Positions 50,950 to 60,479 of a stretch of DNA of 64,000 bases are shown here, piece after piece (the stretch's first letter is position 1; every line of letters begins with the position of its first letter). The notes beneath the pieces were generated by a model, which had not been told where the DNA came from, ran no database searches, and was given only the letters and a program-made list of their open reading frames with translations. Made by a program: the position numbers and the translations under genes. Source of the stretch: CAWHQZ01 sp963831645 (GTDB taxonomy: Bacteria; Pseudomonadota; Alphaproteobacteria; Rhizobiales; Aestuariivirgaceae); contig CAWHQZ010000028.1 in the NCBI GenBank assembly GCA_963831645.1, positions 496,001 through 560,000 on the forward strand, read 5' to 3'.

Positions 50950-52928
50950 ATGCCGAGCGCGGGAGGCCCCGCGTTCCCTGCCTTCAGGTTCCGATAGCGC
51001 GCCAGCGCCCAGAGAGGAAAGTACTTCGCATAACCATGGTAGTGCAGGTAGAAAATGCGCGGGAAGCCAGTGGCGGTGTGGCGACTCTGAGACCATGTTC
51101 CATCGGCGTTCTGGGTGCGCATCAGATAGTCGATGCCGCGCTCGACGGCTGGATGATTCGTCTCACCTGCTGCAAGCAGGCCGAGCAACGCCCAGGCTGT
51201 CTGCGACGGGGTCGTCGGCGCCGGCTGGTGGCCACTGTAGTCGAGCCTGTAGCTAGCACTGTCTTCCCCCCAACCTCCGTCGGCGTTCTGGATCGATATC
51301 AGGAAGTCGACGCCTTTGCGAACTTCCGGCGCTGACCGATCCATACCGGTTGCGGCGAGCGCACTCAACACCGACCAGGTTCCGTATATGTAGTTCATGC
51401 CCCAGCGGCCATACCAGCTGCCATCGGGACGCTGGCGGCGACGTAGAAACTCGACTGCCCTTGCCATGGCGGGATCGGTCTGCGGCGTACCGCCCAGCTG
51501 AGCCAGCATGGACAGGCATCGGGCGGTCACGTCGGCGGTAGGCGGATCGAGCAGGGCGCCGTGGTCGGCGAACGGAATATTGTTGAGATACTCGTAAACG
51601 TTGTCGGCATCGTAGGCGCCCCAGCCGCCATTACGGCTCTGCATCCCGGCGACCCAGGCGCTCCCGCGCGCTACGGCCTGATCGAAGCGCGGGGCAGCGG
51701 CTCGATCCATCGCCATCACCACGACCGCGGTGTCGTCCAGATCCGGATAGTGCGGATTGGCGTATTGGAAAGCCCAGCCGCCGGGCTTTACGTCTTTGCG
51801 CTGGACCGCCCAGTCACCCACGGTATCGAGCACCTGCAGGGGCTTGAGCCAATCGAGGCCGAGTGCGGCGCGCCGCGACGCTTCCTCCAAACCTGTTTCC
51901 ATCAAGGCATGACAGATGAGCGCCGTATCCCAGACGGGGGATTTGCAGGGCTGGCAGTATGCTTCCTTGTCGTTTACCACCAAGAGCCTTTCGATCGCTG
52001 CGCGCGCCATGCTTCTGTCAGGGTGAGTTTCGGCATAGCCCAGGGCATCGAAAGCCATCACTGTGTTCGCCATCGCGGGAAAAATCGCACCAAGGCCGTC
52101 CAGCCCATTGAGCCGTTGCCGAATGAAGGCCACCGCCGCCTCGATTGCGCGGCGGCGTGGACCCGACGGCACGAGGGGCTCGAGGCCGCGCAGGACGGCG
52201 TCGACGGCGTTGAAAAGCCGGAACCATAGCCATTTCTGGTGAGGTGCCTTGCGGCGCCCACGCTTCCGATCCGGCGGCCGGGTGAAGATTTCGTCGATAC
52301 GCGTGCCTCGCGGATTGCGCGCCACCGGTTTGCAAGCCTGAAGAATCAGCAGCGGTACGACAACCGTCCTTGCCCAATACGAAATCTTGTCGAGATGAAT
52401 CGGGAACCAGCGGGGCAGCAGCATGATCTCAACCGGCATGGTCGGCACGCAGCGCCAGGGCAGAGCGCCGTAGAGGGCGAGCAGGATTCGCGTAAAGACG
52501 TTGCTGGCCGCCGCACCGCCACGGGCGAGAATCGCCTCGCGCGCGCGCTGCATGTGTTCGGCGTGAGGAGAATCGCCGATCATCTTGAGGGCGAAATAGG
52601 CCTTCACGCTTGCGCTGATGTTGAATTCGCCATCCACAACGAGCGGCCAGCCGCCGTGCGCAGCCTGCCTGCGACGCAGGTAGGCCGCGATCTTTGCCTC
52701 GAGGGCGGGGTTGGCGGTCTCGCCGAGGAAATGCGTCAGGAGCACATATTCGGCGGGTATCGTCGCATCCGTTTCCAGCTCGAACGCCCAATGTCCGTCA
52801 GCCTGCTGACGATCCAGGAGTGCATGCGTCGCACTTCGAATACTCTGCTCGAGGTCGGGACCTGAAGCGCCGAAGGCCGTCCGAAGCGCGGCGCCGCCCG
52901 TGCGCGCACTGGTCGTTGCCCCGGTCAT
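50946..52928 (-). CDS. shc: Squalene-hopene cyclase
   Basis: Membrane-associated class II cyclase converting squalene to hopene; about 660 residues. The catalytic DxDD motif is in YPDLDDTAVVVMAMD near residue 370. QW repeats are abundant: DGHWAFELE, GGWGAYDADN, DGSWYGRWGMNYIYGTW and GGWGEDSASY. The frame is open upstream but the ATG at 52928, overlapping the hpnE stop (ATGA), is the clear start. Flanked by the three squalene genes and the hopanoid side-chain gene, a complete route from FPP to ribosylhopane. Confidence 0.97.
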   Translation of the reverse strand: MTGATTSARTGGAALRTAFGASGPDLEQSIRSATHALLDRQQADGHWAFELETDATIPAEYVLLTHFLGETANPALEAKIAAYLRRRQAAHGGWPLVVDGEFNISASVKAYFALKMIGDSPHAEHMQRAREAILARGGAAASNVFTRILLALYGALPWRCVPTMPVEIMLLPRWFPIHLDKISYWARTVVVPLLILQACKPVARNPRGTRIDEIFTRPPDRKRGRRKAPHQKWLWFRLFNAVDAVLRGLEPLVPSGPRRRAIEAAVAFIRQRLNGLDGLGAIFPAMANTVMAFDALGYAETHPDRSMARAAIERLLVVNDKEAYCQPCKSPVWDTALICHALMETGLEEASRRAALGLDWLKPLQVLDTVGDWAVQRKDVKPGGWAFQYANPHYPDLDDTAVVVMAMDRAAAPRFDQAVARGSAWVAGMQSRNGGWGAYDADNVYEYLNNIPFADHGALLDPPTADVTARCLSMLAQLGGTPQTDPAMARAVEFLRRRQRPDGSWYGRWGMNYIYGTWSVLSALAATGMDRSAPEVRKGVDFLISIQNADGGWGEDSASYRLDYSGHQPAPTTPSQTAWALLGLLAAGETNHPAVERGIDYLMRTQNADGTWSQSRHTATGFPRIFYLHYHGYAKYFPLWALARYRNLKAGNAGPPALGM

Positions 52929-54184
52929 TGTCGCAAGGTTCGCCCGCTGCATTGCTCCGCCGCCCGATTGCCTGAGCGGATCGCTCCCTCGATCGTCGCC
53001 GGCAAGCCGGTTTGCGTCCAGTCGCCGGCGATCACCAGATTGGCCCACCGCGTTGCGTTTCCCGGCCGTTTGCGGTTTTCCTCCGGCAGCGCCGCGAAGG
53101 TCGCTCGCCGCTCCTTGATGATTTGCCAAGGTGGCATGGGCCCTTGAATGCCCGTCACGGCTGCCACTTCCCTCCACAGCGCGCAAGCCAGCGTCTCGCG
53201 CGCCACCTCGAGCAGCCGATCTCCGGCGCTGATCGTAACGGCCAGCCGGTCGCGGAAGGAGAAGATCCATTCAATCGTCCCATTGACGACGCCGATCATC
53301 GGCTGGAGACCCGCCGGCGGGCAAACTCCGAAATGCGCATTCACAATGGCGCGGAATTCGGTCGGCGCTTTCAACTCGGGTATCAGCGACACTGCAACCC
53401 ACGGCGGAAGCGCAAGGACAAGTTTATCCCCCGGCGCCAGGCGCACCAACTCGTCGCCGAAATCAAGCCCCTCGACCTTCCGCTCCCCGAAGATCAACGC
53501 CCGCAGACGCCGACCGTACTTTATTGATGCGCCTTGTGCTTGCACAAACCGCACGGCGGGATCGACGAACGCTTCCGACAGTCCATCGACCGCGATCAGC
53601 GGTCGGCTGGCGCGGCCGCCGCGGCCCAGCGTCTGGCGCAACACCGCCGCAGCGAGGCCTGCAGCGGCCTCCGCCGGCTCGGTGTTCAGGGTTGCCAGCA
53701 GCAACGGCCGCCACAGTCGCGCATAGAGGGGACCGTTGCAGCTGATCGCTCGATTGAGGGGGCGGTCCGGCGCTGCGTGCAGCAGGCGCATCACCGAAAG
53801 ATAGTCGGCGGCGCGAGTGCCCGGTACGCGGCGGCTGCGATTGAAGATCCACCACGGAAGGCTACCGTTGTTGGGTCTGAGGCACCACCGTTCGTTGGAC
53901 GCCAGATCGACGAATGGGAATTCAGCACGACCCGCCTCGCTCAACCGGCTGTGGCCGCCGATGGTGCGCAGGTAGGCGATCGCGGCATCGTTCCCGGACA
54001 GGATCACGTGGTTGCCGTTGTCGATGGTGGTTCCCAAAGCCGGGTCGAAAAACGACCGGCAACGGCCGCCGGCATGTGCGGCGAGCTCGTGCATGACGAC
54101 TGTCCTGCCGTCCTGGCTGAGCCTGACTGCTGCGGCGAGGCCGGCAAGCCCGGCGCCGACGATGTGGGCTACCGTGTTCGTCAT
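52925..54184 (-). CDS. hpnE: Hydroxysqualene dehydroxylase / FAD squalene-forming enzyme HpnE
   Basis: FAD-dependent amine-oxidase-fold protein, about 419 residues, reducing hydroxysqualene to squalene in the bacterial HpnCDE route. GxGxxG motif HIVGAGLAGLAAAVRLSQDG is at the N-terminus and the C-terminal FAD contact NLVIAGDWTQTGLPATIEGA near 385. Start at ATG 54184, overlapping the hpnD stop. An upstream in-frame Met adds 26 unconserved residues. Confidence 0.94.
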   Translation of the reverse strand: MTNTVAHIVGAGLAGLAAAVRLSQDGRTVVMHELAAHAGGRCRSFFDPALGTTIDNGNHVILSGNDAAIAYLRTIGGHSRLSEAGRAEFPFVDLASNERWCLRPNNGSLPWWIFNRSRRVPGTRAADYLSVMRLLHAAPDRPLNRAISCNGPLYARLWRPLLLATLNTEPAEAAAGLAAAVLRQTLGRGGRASRPLIAVDGLSEAFVDPAVRFVQAQGASIKYGRRLRALIFGERKVEGLDFGDELVRLAPGDKLVLALPPWVAVSLIPELKAPTEFRAIVNAHFGVCPPAGLQPMIGVVNGTIEWIFSFRDRLAVTISAGDRLLEVARETLACALWREVAAVTGIQGPMPPWQIIKERRATFAALPEENRKRPGNATRWANLVIAGDWTQTGLPATIEGAIRSGNRAAEQCSGRTLRQ

Positions 54185-55020
54185 CAGAGGATCGCGTGAC
54201 GGGCGAGAATCGACACGAGTCCGAGGCGGTTGACGCTGACGGCTTGCCTCGGCGGTCGCCATCCGCGTCGGATCAGGCCATCGAGCTTCAGCTTGTAGGC
54301 CTCCGCCATGATCCGTGGTGCCCGTACCGTCCGCCGTGGACAGCGGTGCATGACGGCGTCGGCATGACGGAAGTGCTCGCGAGCCCGTTCGACGACCAGC
54401 GCGCAGGCCGCCGCAAGCCTGTTGTCGGCAAGCGCCATGAGCGGATCGGTGGTGCCGATGCCGGCTTCGAGCAGCGCTTCGCGCGGCAGGTACAAACGCC
54501 CGACCGCTGCATCATCATCGAGATCGCGCAGGATGTTGGTGAGCTGCAATGCCCGGCCCAGATGATGCGCCAACTCCCTGCCCTCCACCGCCGCCATCCC
54601 GAAGATCTTCACGCATAGCCGCCCGACGGCGCTCGCAACGCGGTCGCAATAGAGATCGAGTGACTCCAGATCCGGCGCGCGGATGTCTGACGCGACGTCC
54701 ATTTCCATGCCTTCGATGACGGCGAGCAGGTCTTCCCGGTCGAGCTCGTATCTTGCTGCCGCGGTCGCGAGACTGCGCAACCGGGCAGAAGGAGCGCCCC
54801 GATACATTGCTTCGATTTCTGCTCTCCAGCGCTTCAGCTCCGCCAGGCGCTCCGTGCGCGGACCATTGCGGTCGGCGATATCGTCCACGTCCCGGCAGAA
54901 CGAATAGATATCGAAGATTGCTTCGCGCCGCGGGCGTGGCAGGATCCGCATCGCCGCGTAGAACGTGCTTCCGGCGGCCCGCCGGGCGGCACTTGGCGCC
55001 GCTGGTTCGCTCACCGCCAT
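54184..55020 (-). CDS. hpnD: Presqualene diphosphate synthase HpnD
   Basis: Squalene/phytoene-synthase-fold enzyme, 278 residues, joining two farnesyl-PP into presqualene-PP. The first aspartate-rich motif is FCRDVDDIAD near residue 43; the second is QLTNILRDLDDDAAVGRLYLP near 160. It lies between hpnC and hpnE. Confidence 0.95.
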   Translation of the reverse strand: MAVSEPAAPSAARRAAGSTFYAAMRILPRPRREAIFDIYSFCRDVDDIADRNGPRTERLAELKRWRAEIEAMYRGAPSARLRSLATAAARYELDREDLLAVIEGMEMDVASDIRAPDLESLDLYCDRVASAVGRLCVKIFGMAAVEGRELAHHLGRALQLTNILRDLDDDAAVGRLYLPREALLEAGIGTTDPLMALADNRLAAACALVVERAREHFRHADAVMHRCPRRTVRAPRIMAEAYKLKLDGLIRRGWRPPRQAVSVNRLGLVSILARHAIL

Positions 55021-55028
55021 GCAAACCT

Positions 55029-55907
55029 TCAGCCGGGAGCGGCCGTGTTGGTCGCCACGGAGCGTCGCGTCGTTCGCCGCGTCAAACCATGGGCAACGGC
55101 GAGGATGCCAACTCCTGCGGCGCCTGTCGCCGTCAGATGCACCCGCTCGCTCAGCGGATCGCGTCGCGAAAGCTTTTCGGTCAGCACCTGCGCCAACCGG
55201 TGGATGACCGAAATTTCGAGGCTGATCCTGAGGTCGGTGACCAGGCTCGCCAATAGGCTCGCTTCATACAGGAGCGTGCGCACGCGGTCGCAGAGTTCAT
55301 CGAGACATTTCCGGAGCGCCAGCGAAGCTTTCTTTGTGCCCAACGCCTCGATCCTCTCGCCGTGTCGCGCCAGGGCGTCCTGGGGAATGTATACGCGATT
55401 GAGCTGCCGGTAGTCGCGGCCGCAATCCTGAAGATGGTTAATTACCTGCAGCGCCGCGCATAGGGCATCGGATGCGGGCCAGGTAGTGCGGCTCTCGGCA
55501 TGGACATCGAGTACAAAACGTCCAACCGGCATCGCCGAATACCTGCAGTAGTGCATGAGGTCGTCCCAGTCGCGATAGCGAGACTTGCTGACATCCATGC
55601 GGAAGGCCTCCAGCAGGTCTTGGGCGTGGCGAGGCGATAGATCGCGCTCGGCCAGCACCGCGCACAGCTCTGCCGCCTCATGCGTCGTCTCGGCCTTGCC
55701 GAGCAGGCCATCCTCGAGGCGGGCGAGAAGCTCCAGCTTGTCGCGCTCGGGCAGCGAGGGGTGATCTGCAACGTCGTCGGCGGTGCGCACGAACTCGTAA
55801 AATGCCAATATCGCCCGACGATGACGAGGACGGATCAGGCGCGAGGCGACCGGAAAGTTCTCATCCCGGTGACCCTTGCCCGATCGCAGTTCGGCGGCAT
55901 TTCTCAT
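55029..55907 (-). CDS. hpnC: Hydroxysqualene synthase HpnC
   Basis: Squalene/phytoene-synthase-fold enzyme, 292 residues, converting presqualene-PP to hydroxysqualene. Motifs: FYEFVRTADDVADHP near 37 and the second acidic motif NHLQDCGRDYRQLNRVYIP near 158, with the CGRDYR form characteristic of HpnC rather than HpnD. ATG overlaps the hpnB stop by 4 bp; 8 bp separate it from hpnD. Confidence 0.95.
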   Translation of the reverse strand: MRNAAELRSGKGHRDENFPVASRLIRPRHRRAILAFYEFVRTADDVADHPSLPERDKLELLARLEDGLLGKAETTHEAAELCAVLAERDLSPRHAQDLLEAFRMDVSKSRYRDWDDLMHYCRYSAMPVGRFVLDVHAESRTTWPASDALCAALQVINHLQDCGRDYRQLNRVYIPQDALARHGERIEALGTKKASLALRKCLDELCDRVRTLLYEASLLASLVTDLRISLEISVIHRLAQVLTEKLSRRDPLSERVHLTATGAAGVGILAVAHGLTRRTTRRSVATNTAAPG

Positions 55908-57065
55908 TCAAGTTCCGATGCATTGGCCCCCACCCGACCCTTCCAGTATCCGCCCCTGCCGCTGGCATGCTGATAGGCGGAAAGAAGCGTGAAGACCATA
56001 TAGGCGCCGCCGATGAGTGGCAACAAGCCTCCCCACAATGGGTTGACGCGGTAGAACCGCAGCATGGGTTGATAGGTGAGTGCCATCAACAGCCAGGTTG
56101 CGGTGCCGACCAAGCGAGCGGGGCCTGGGGCGAAGAGCGCGAGCAAAGGAGGCGCAAGGTAGGTGATCCCCATGGCCGCTACGGTGCCCGCCAGTAGCAG
56201 CGGCGAGCGGCCGAGCTGTTCATATGCGGAGCGGGCGATCATGCGGCCAACGTCGCTCACGTGCTGGTAAGGGCGCAGGCTGCGTACCCGTTCGGTGAGG
56301 CCGAGCCAGATCGGACCCACGCCTTTCAGGATCCTGGCCAGGGCGCAGTCGTCGATAAGCTCGTCGCGGATCGCCGCAAGGCCGCCTGCCGCCTGCAGCT
56401 CCTGCCGGCCGACCAGCATGCAGCCCCCCGCAGCTGCGGCGGTCTCGCAGTCCGGACGGTTCACCCATTGGAACGGATAGAGCATCTGGAAGAAAAACAC
56501 GAAGGCCGGGATGAGGCCGCGCTCCGCTGGACTTTCACAGCGCAGTTTGGCCATCAGTGACGTGAGGCCGAGTCCTTGTGCGTCTGCCCGGGCAACGAGC
56601 CGCCGCAGAGCATCTTTCGCGAAAGCGATGTCGGCGTCGCAGAACAGCAGGTAGCGCGGTTGGTCCGCCAGGTGTTCGGCATGATCCGCGCCCTGCTTCA
56701 TGGCCCACACCTTTCCGGTCCACCCGCCAGGCAGCGGCCGGCCCGACAGGACGGTCAGGCTGCGCTCGGGCCGGCGCCCGGCCGCCGCTTTGGCGGCGGC
56801 GGCGGTACCATCGGTGCTCTGATCATCGACCAGTATGACGGCGAAAGGGCCGGGATAGTCGAGGTCGAGCAGGCTGCCCACGCTGTTGGCGATCAGAATC
56901 CGCTTCGTCGCGCGCCGGAACGACGGCGACGACGGACGGCCAGACCTCCGGCTCGAGCGGCGCCGCGTCATCTTCGACTACCGAGGCTCGCCAGAAACCG
57001 CCGCGCGCCGCGATCAGATAGAGCCAGGCAGCAAAGCCGGCCCAGGCGATGGTGACGAATATCAA
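55904..57065 (-). pseudogene. hpnB: Hopanoid glycosyltransferase HpnB, single-base frameshift
   Basis: GT2-type membrane glycosyltransferase, about 386 residues when repaired. The first part has a signal/transmembrane anchor (IAWAGFAAWLYLIA) and WPSVVAVVPARDEAD; the remainder resumes as LIANSVGSLLDLDYPG with VILVDDQSTDGTA, LLFCDADIAF and VNRPDCETAAAAGGCMLVGR, then four C-terminal helices. Deleting one A of the doublet at 56897-56898 gives PARDEADLIANSVGSLL, the expected continuous motif. It is the first gene of the hpnB-C-D-E-shc-hpnG unit. Confidence 0.85.
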
Positions 57066-57267
57066 ATCCGTTACTTCGCTTCGCGCGTTGAGAGTTTATG
57101 GTTCCTTGAATACTACGCGGGCGCAATCGTCGGCAAATGTGAATAGCCGGGCCATGATTGCCGCATTCTCGACACGCCCACGCCGTGACATATTGTTGTC
57201 ACTAACGTGCTGAAACTGACAGCTCGGCGAAACACTCAACTGGATCAACATATGTGGTGCTGAAGAT

Positions 57268-57720
57268 ATGAAACGATCAGCGATATCCTTGGCATTTGTG
57301 AGTTTGGCTGTGTTTACCTGGGCGCTGAATGCAACGTCGTCGCAGGCTGCTGATCCGACGGGTGATTGGCTGACGGAAGGCGGCGCGGCAGTGATCCGCA
57401 TCACGCCGTGCGACGATGCGCTCTGCGGCGCCATCGCCTGGGTCAAGACGCCCGGCACGGACAAGAACAATCCTGACCCTGCCAAACGCAATGTCGACGT
57501 CGTCGGCCTGCCGATACTGCTGGGGATGAGACCGGTGTCCGAAAACCGGTGGGAAGGGAAGGTATACAACGCCGAAAACGGCAAGAACTACCTCGCCCAA
57601 ATCCGTCTCGTTTCGCCGGATGTTTTGCGGATCAAGGGCTGCGTTCTCGGAGGCCTGTTCTGCGGCGGGGAAAAATGGACGAGGCAGACGGAGCCGATGC
57701 CACCGCCGGCCGTCGAGTGA
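57268..57720 (+). CDS. DUF2147 exported protein
   Basis: 150-residue protein with a Sec signal peptide (SAISLAFVSLAVFTWALNATSSQA) and one DUF2147 beta-barrel domain: PTGDWLTEGGAAVIRITPCDDALCGAI and YLAQIRLVSPDVLRIKGCVLGG. Two Cys pairs could be disulfide-linked in the periplasm. It lies between hpnB and hpnN, convergent with hpnN by 11 bp. A DUF2147 gene is often found in hopanoid loci, but no biochemical role is known. Confidence 0.9.
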   Translation: MKRSAISLAFVSLAVFTWALNATSSQAADPTGDWLTEGGAAVIRITPCDDALCGAIAWVKTPGTDKNNPDPAKRNVDVVGLPILLGMRPVSENRWEGKVYNAENGKNYLAQIRLVSPDVLRIKGCVLGGLFCGGEKWTRQTEPMPPPAVE

Positions 57721-57731
57721 CAAACGGTCGA

Positions 57732-60317
57732 TCAGTCGATCTTCCGCGGCTGGCCCATGAGCAGGGGCTGGAAAAGCACCGCTGCTGCCATTGTGCATAG
57801 GAGTGACAACGCCATCAGCTTTCCCATGCTCGAAGTGCCGGGATGGTTCGACATCCAAAGGCTGCCAAAGGCGGTTCCGGTGGTGGCGGCGCTGAAGAGC
57901 ACCGCGCGGGTGAGGTTCGACTGCAGAAGTCTGGTCTGACCGGCTCGCCACGCCATGACGTAATAGATCTGGAAAGCCACCCCGATGCCAAGGAGGAGCG
58001 GCAAGGCGATGATGTTGGCGAAGTTGAGCGGCAGGCCGATCAGAACGCATACCTCCATCGTAACCAGGCCGGCGACCAGCAGCGGCACCAGGGTCAGCAG
58101 CACGTCGCCAAACCTTCGCAAGGTGATCCAAAGCAGCAGGGCGATTGTCAGGAGCGCCCAGCAGCCAGCCTGAATGAAAGCAGCGACAACCGTTCGGCCC
58201 AACTCCTGGATCGAAACCGGCGTGCCGGTGGCGCGCGGCTCGGCCGCCAGCACGGCGCGCGCGAAGCTGCGCAGCACCTCGTTGTCGTTGGGGTCGCCCT
58301 TGGGAGCCACATCCACCCGCGCCCGTCCGTCGGGAGTGATCCAGTCGCTTCTGATCTCGGGGGGCAGGGATTCGAGGCTGACCGGCTGCGCTCGCAAGCT
58401 TGTGCGCAGCGTGCCCAGCGCCACCTCCAGTGGCGCGACGATGGTGGTGTGCGCTGCGGCGCGCATCTCGGGACCGGCGCCCGCGAGTTGTGATAGCGCG
58501 GCCGCGAGCCGTTTCGCGGCAGCGGCGCCGGGTGAGGAGCTGTCGCCCGCGGCTTGCGCCAGCCGCTCGGCTACTCCGGTGATCGCGCCGACGGTTTCCG
58601 CATCGTCCGGCGAAGGGACAGCCTGCTCGGGATCGAGTGCGCCCGCGAGCGCTGCCGCTGCCTTTCCGATGAGCTCCAGCTTCGGCCCCTGATCGGCCGG
58701 CACGAGACTGCTCAGGGTCATCGTTCGCGACACCTCCGGCAGTTTCGCCAGCCGCGCGGCTATGGCATTCGCCTCGTCCAGCGACGGTGCCAGAATGTCG
58801 ATGGAGTTCGTGCCGGTCGCCGGATCGTTCCTGAGCTCCAGAAACGTCGCGACGAACTCCACCGACGGGCTCCTGAGGTTGATCGGGTTGAAATCGAACC
58901 TCATGAATAACAGCAGCGGCAGGCCGGCGAGGATGATGATGCCGGCGGCAGAGAGGATCGGCACCCGATGACGCTCGAGGAACCGATCCAGGGGCGCCAG
59001 CGCCGCAAACCCCACTGGTTCTGGTTCACCGGGCGGGTTGAACGTCGCCAGCAGTGCGGGCAGGAGAGTGATGCTGGCGAGGAAGGCGACCACCATGCCG
59101 ATACCGGCGATCAGTCCGAGTTCCGACACGCCGCGATAGGAGGTGGGCAGGAATGACAGAAACCCGGCAGCTATCGCGGCCGCAGCAAGCGTCAGCTGCG
59201 CCCCGATCGATTTGCCGGTGCCGAGGAGTGCAGGCCGCAGCTCGTCACGCTCGTGCCGCTCAGCCCTGTAGCGCACGCTGTACTGGATGCCGAAATCGAC
59301 GCCGAGGCCGATGAACAGGACCGCAAAAGCGACCGAGATCAGGTTGAACGCGCCGACCATCACCAGGCCAAGCGCGGCCGTAATCGCCAGGCCGACCATG
59401 AGGCTCAGGAAGACGGCGACGATGATCCGCCCTGAGCGCAAGGCGAGCCAGAGGATGACGAGCACCGCCACTATGGTCAGGCTTGTATTGAGAAGGGCGC
59501 CGTCTTTCACGGTTGCGAACTCTTCATCGGCAAGCGGAATCCGGCCGGTGAGACGCACTTTGGCGGCAAGCCCGTCGGTACGATTCAGTTCGGCCGCGGT
59601 CTGCCGGATGGCCGTCGACGCGGCGCGTCCCGGCTCGAGGTCGCTGAAGTCGAGTACCGGCTTGAGTTCGAGGAAACCGCGCAGCTCCCTGGGTGCCGCC
59701 GGCTTGCCGCTCATCAGCACGCGCCACGACAAGCTGGCAGGCTGCCTGGCCAGCACGTTCTCGACCGTTTCGGAAAGGAGGTTCATCGGCCCAGCGGCGT
59801 CGTCGAGTTTCAGCCTCCCGAAGGCTATGCCCTGAAGACCCATGCCAATGCCTTCCATGACGCCGCGCAGGCTCGGATCGCCGGCGAGCGTTCCGATGAG
59901 TGGCTCGGCCGCCACGAGCCGTTGGGTCGAGCGAGCCACTTCTTCGGTGGACAGAAACAGGAGCCCGTTGCTCTCGAAGAAGGAACCGCCGCCCAGACGG
60001 CGGACGGACACGATGACATCGGTGCGCTTGGCCAGCGCCTCGGCCAGCCTGTCGGTCGCCTGGCTCGCGAGCTCGGGCGTCGGCGCCTGAACCACCGCCA
60101 GGATAGTCTCGTTGCGCTGCGGGAACGCGGTCTCGAATTCGCTCTCGCGCTCGCGCCAGTCGAGATCAGGCGCGATCAGCCGGCTGATGTCGGTGGTAAT
60201 CGCGAAGTTCCGAGCGGTATAGATCGCCGATGCGGCCGTGAGCAAAACTGCGGCGAGGATCACCACCCATGCATGACGCGTAGATGCATCTATCGTTCGT
60301 ACGACAATCGACCGCAT
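57732..60317 (-). CDS. hpnN: Hopanoid transporter HpnN (RND/MMPL)
   Basis: Large RND-superfamily pump, 861 residues, moving hopanoids to the outer membrane. A first helix at residues 17-34 precedes a periplasmic domain, then a five-helix block beginning near residue 270 (LTIVAVLVILWLALRSG), a second periplasmic domain and another helix block from about 735 (CWALLTIALLLWITLR). The intramembrane VDFGIQYSVRYRAERHERDE and similar acidic residues fit proton coupling. It ends convergent with the DUF2147 gene. The start diverges from ispA over about 160 bp. Confidence 0.94.
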   Translation of the reverse strand: MRSIVVRTIDASTRHAWVVILAAVLLTAASAIYTARNFAITTDISRLIAPDLDWRERESEFETAFPQRNETILAVVQAPTPELASQATDRLAEALAKRTDVIVSVRRLGGGSFFESNGLLFLSTEEVARSTQRLVAAEPLIGTLAGDPSLRGVMEGIGMGLQGIAFGRLKLDDAAGPMNLLSETVENVLARQPASLSWRVLMSGKPAAPRELRGFLELKPVLDFSDLEPGRAASTAIRQTAAELNRTDGLAAKVRLTGRIPLADEEFATVKDGALLNTSLTIVAVLVILWLALRSGRIIVAVFLSLMVGLAITAALGLVMVGAFNLISVAFAVLFIGLGVDFGIQYSVRYRAERHERDELRPALLGTGKSIGAQLTLAAAAIAAGFLSFLPTSYRGVSELGLIAGIGMVVAFLASITLLPALLATFNPPGEPEPVGFAALAPLDRFLERHRVPILSAAGIIILAGLPLLLFMRFDFNPINLRSPSVEFVATFLELRNDPATGTNSIDILAPSLDEANAIAARLAKLPEVSRTMTLSSLVPADQGPKLELIGKAAAALAGALDPEQAVPSPDDAETVGAITGVAERLAQAAGDSSSPGAAAAKRLAAALSQLAGAGPEMRAAAHTTIVAPLEVALGTLRTSLRAQPVSLESLPPEIRSDWITPDGRARVDVAPKGDPNDNEVLRSFARAVLAAEPRATGTPVSIQELGRTVVAAFIQAGCWALLTIALLLWITLRRFGDVLLTLVPLLVAGLVTMEVCVLIGLPLNFANIIALPLLLGIGVAFQIYYVMAWRAGQTRLLQSNLTRAVLFSAATTGTAFGSLWMSNHPGTSSMGKLMALSLLCTMAAAVLFQPLLMGQPRKID

Positions 60318-60479
60318 GTCTCGTCACCGGATCAGTTGGAAGGCGCGCATGGACGGCCGCGACGTAAACCATGTTTGCGATTTTGACAGGCCATGCGACG
60401 GGGATAGAAAGCATAATCGCGGCCCTGCTTATACGTCTGATTGCCGGGCGGCAACACGCGATTGCAGGATGGTGAGACC

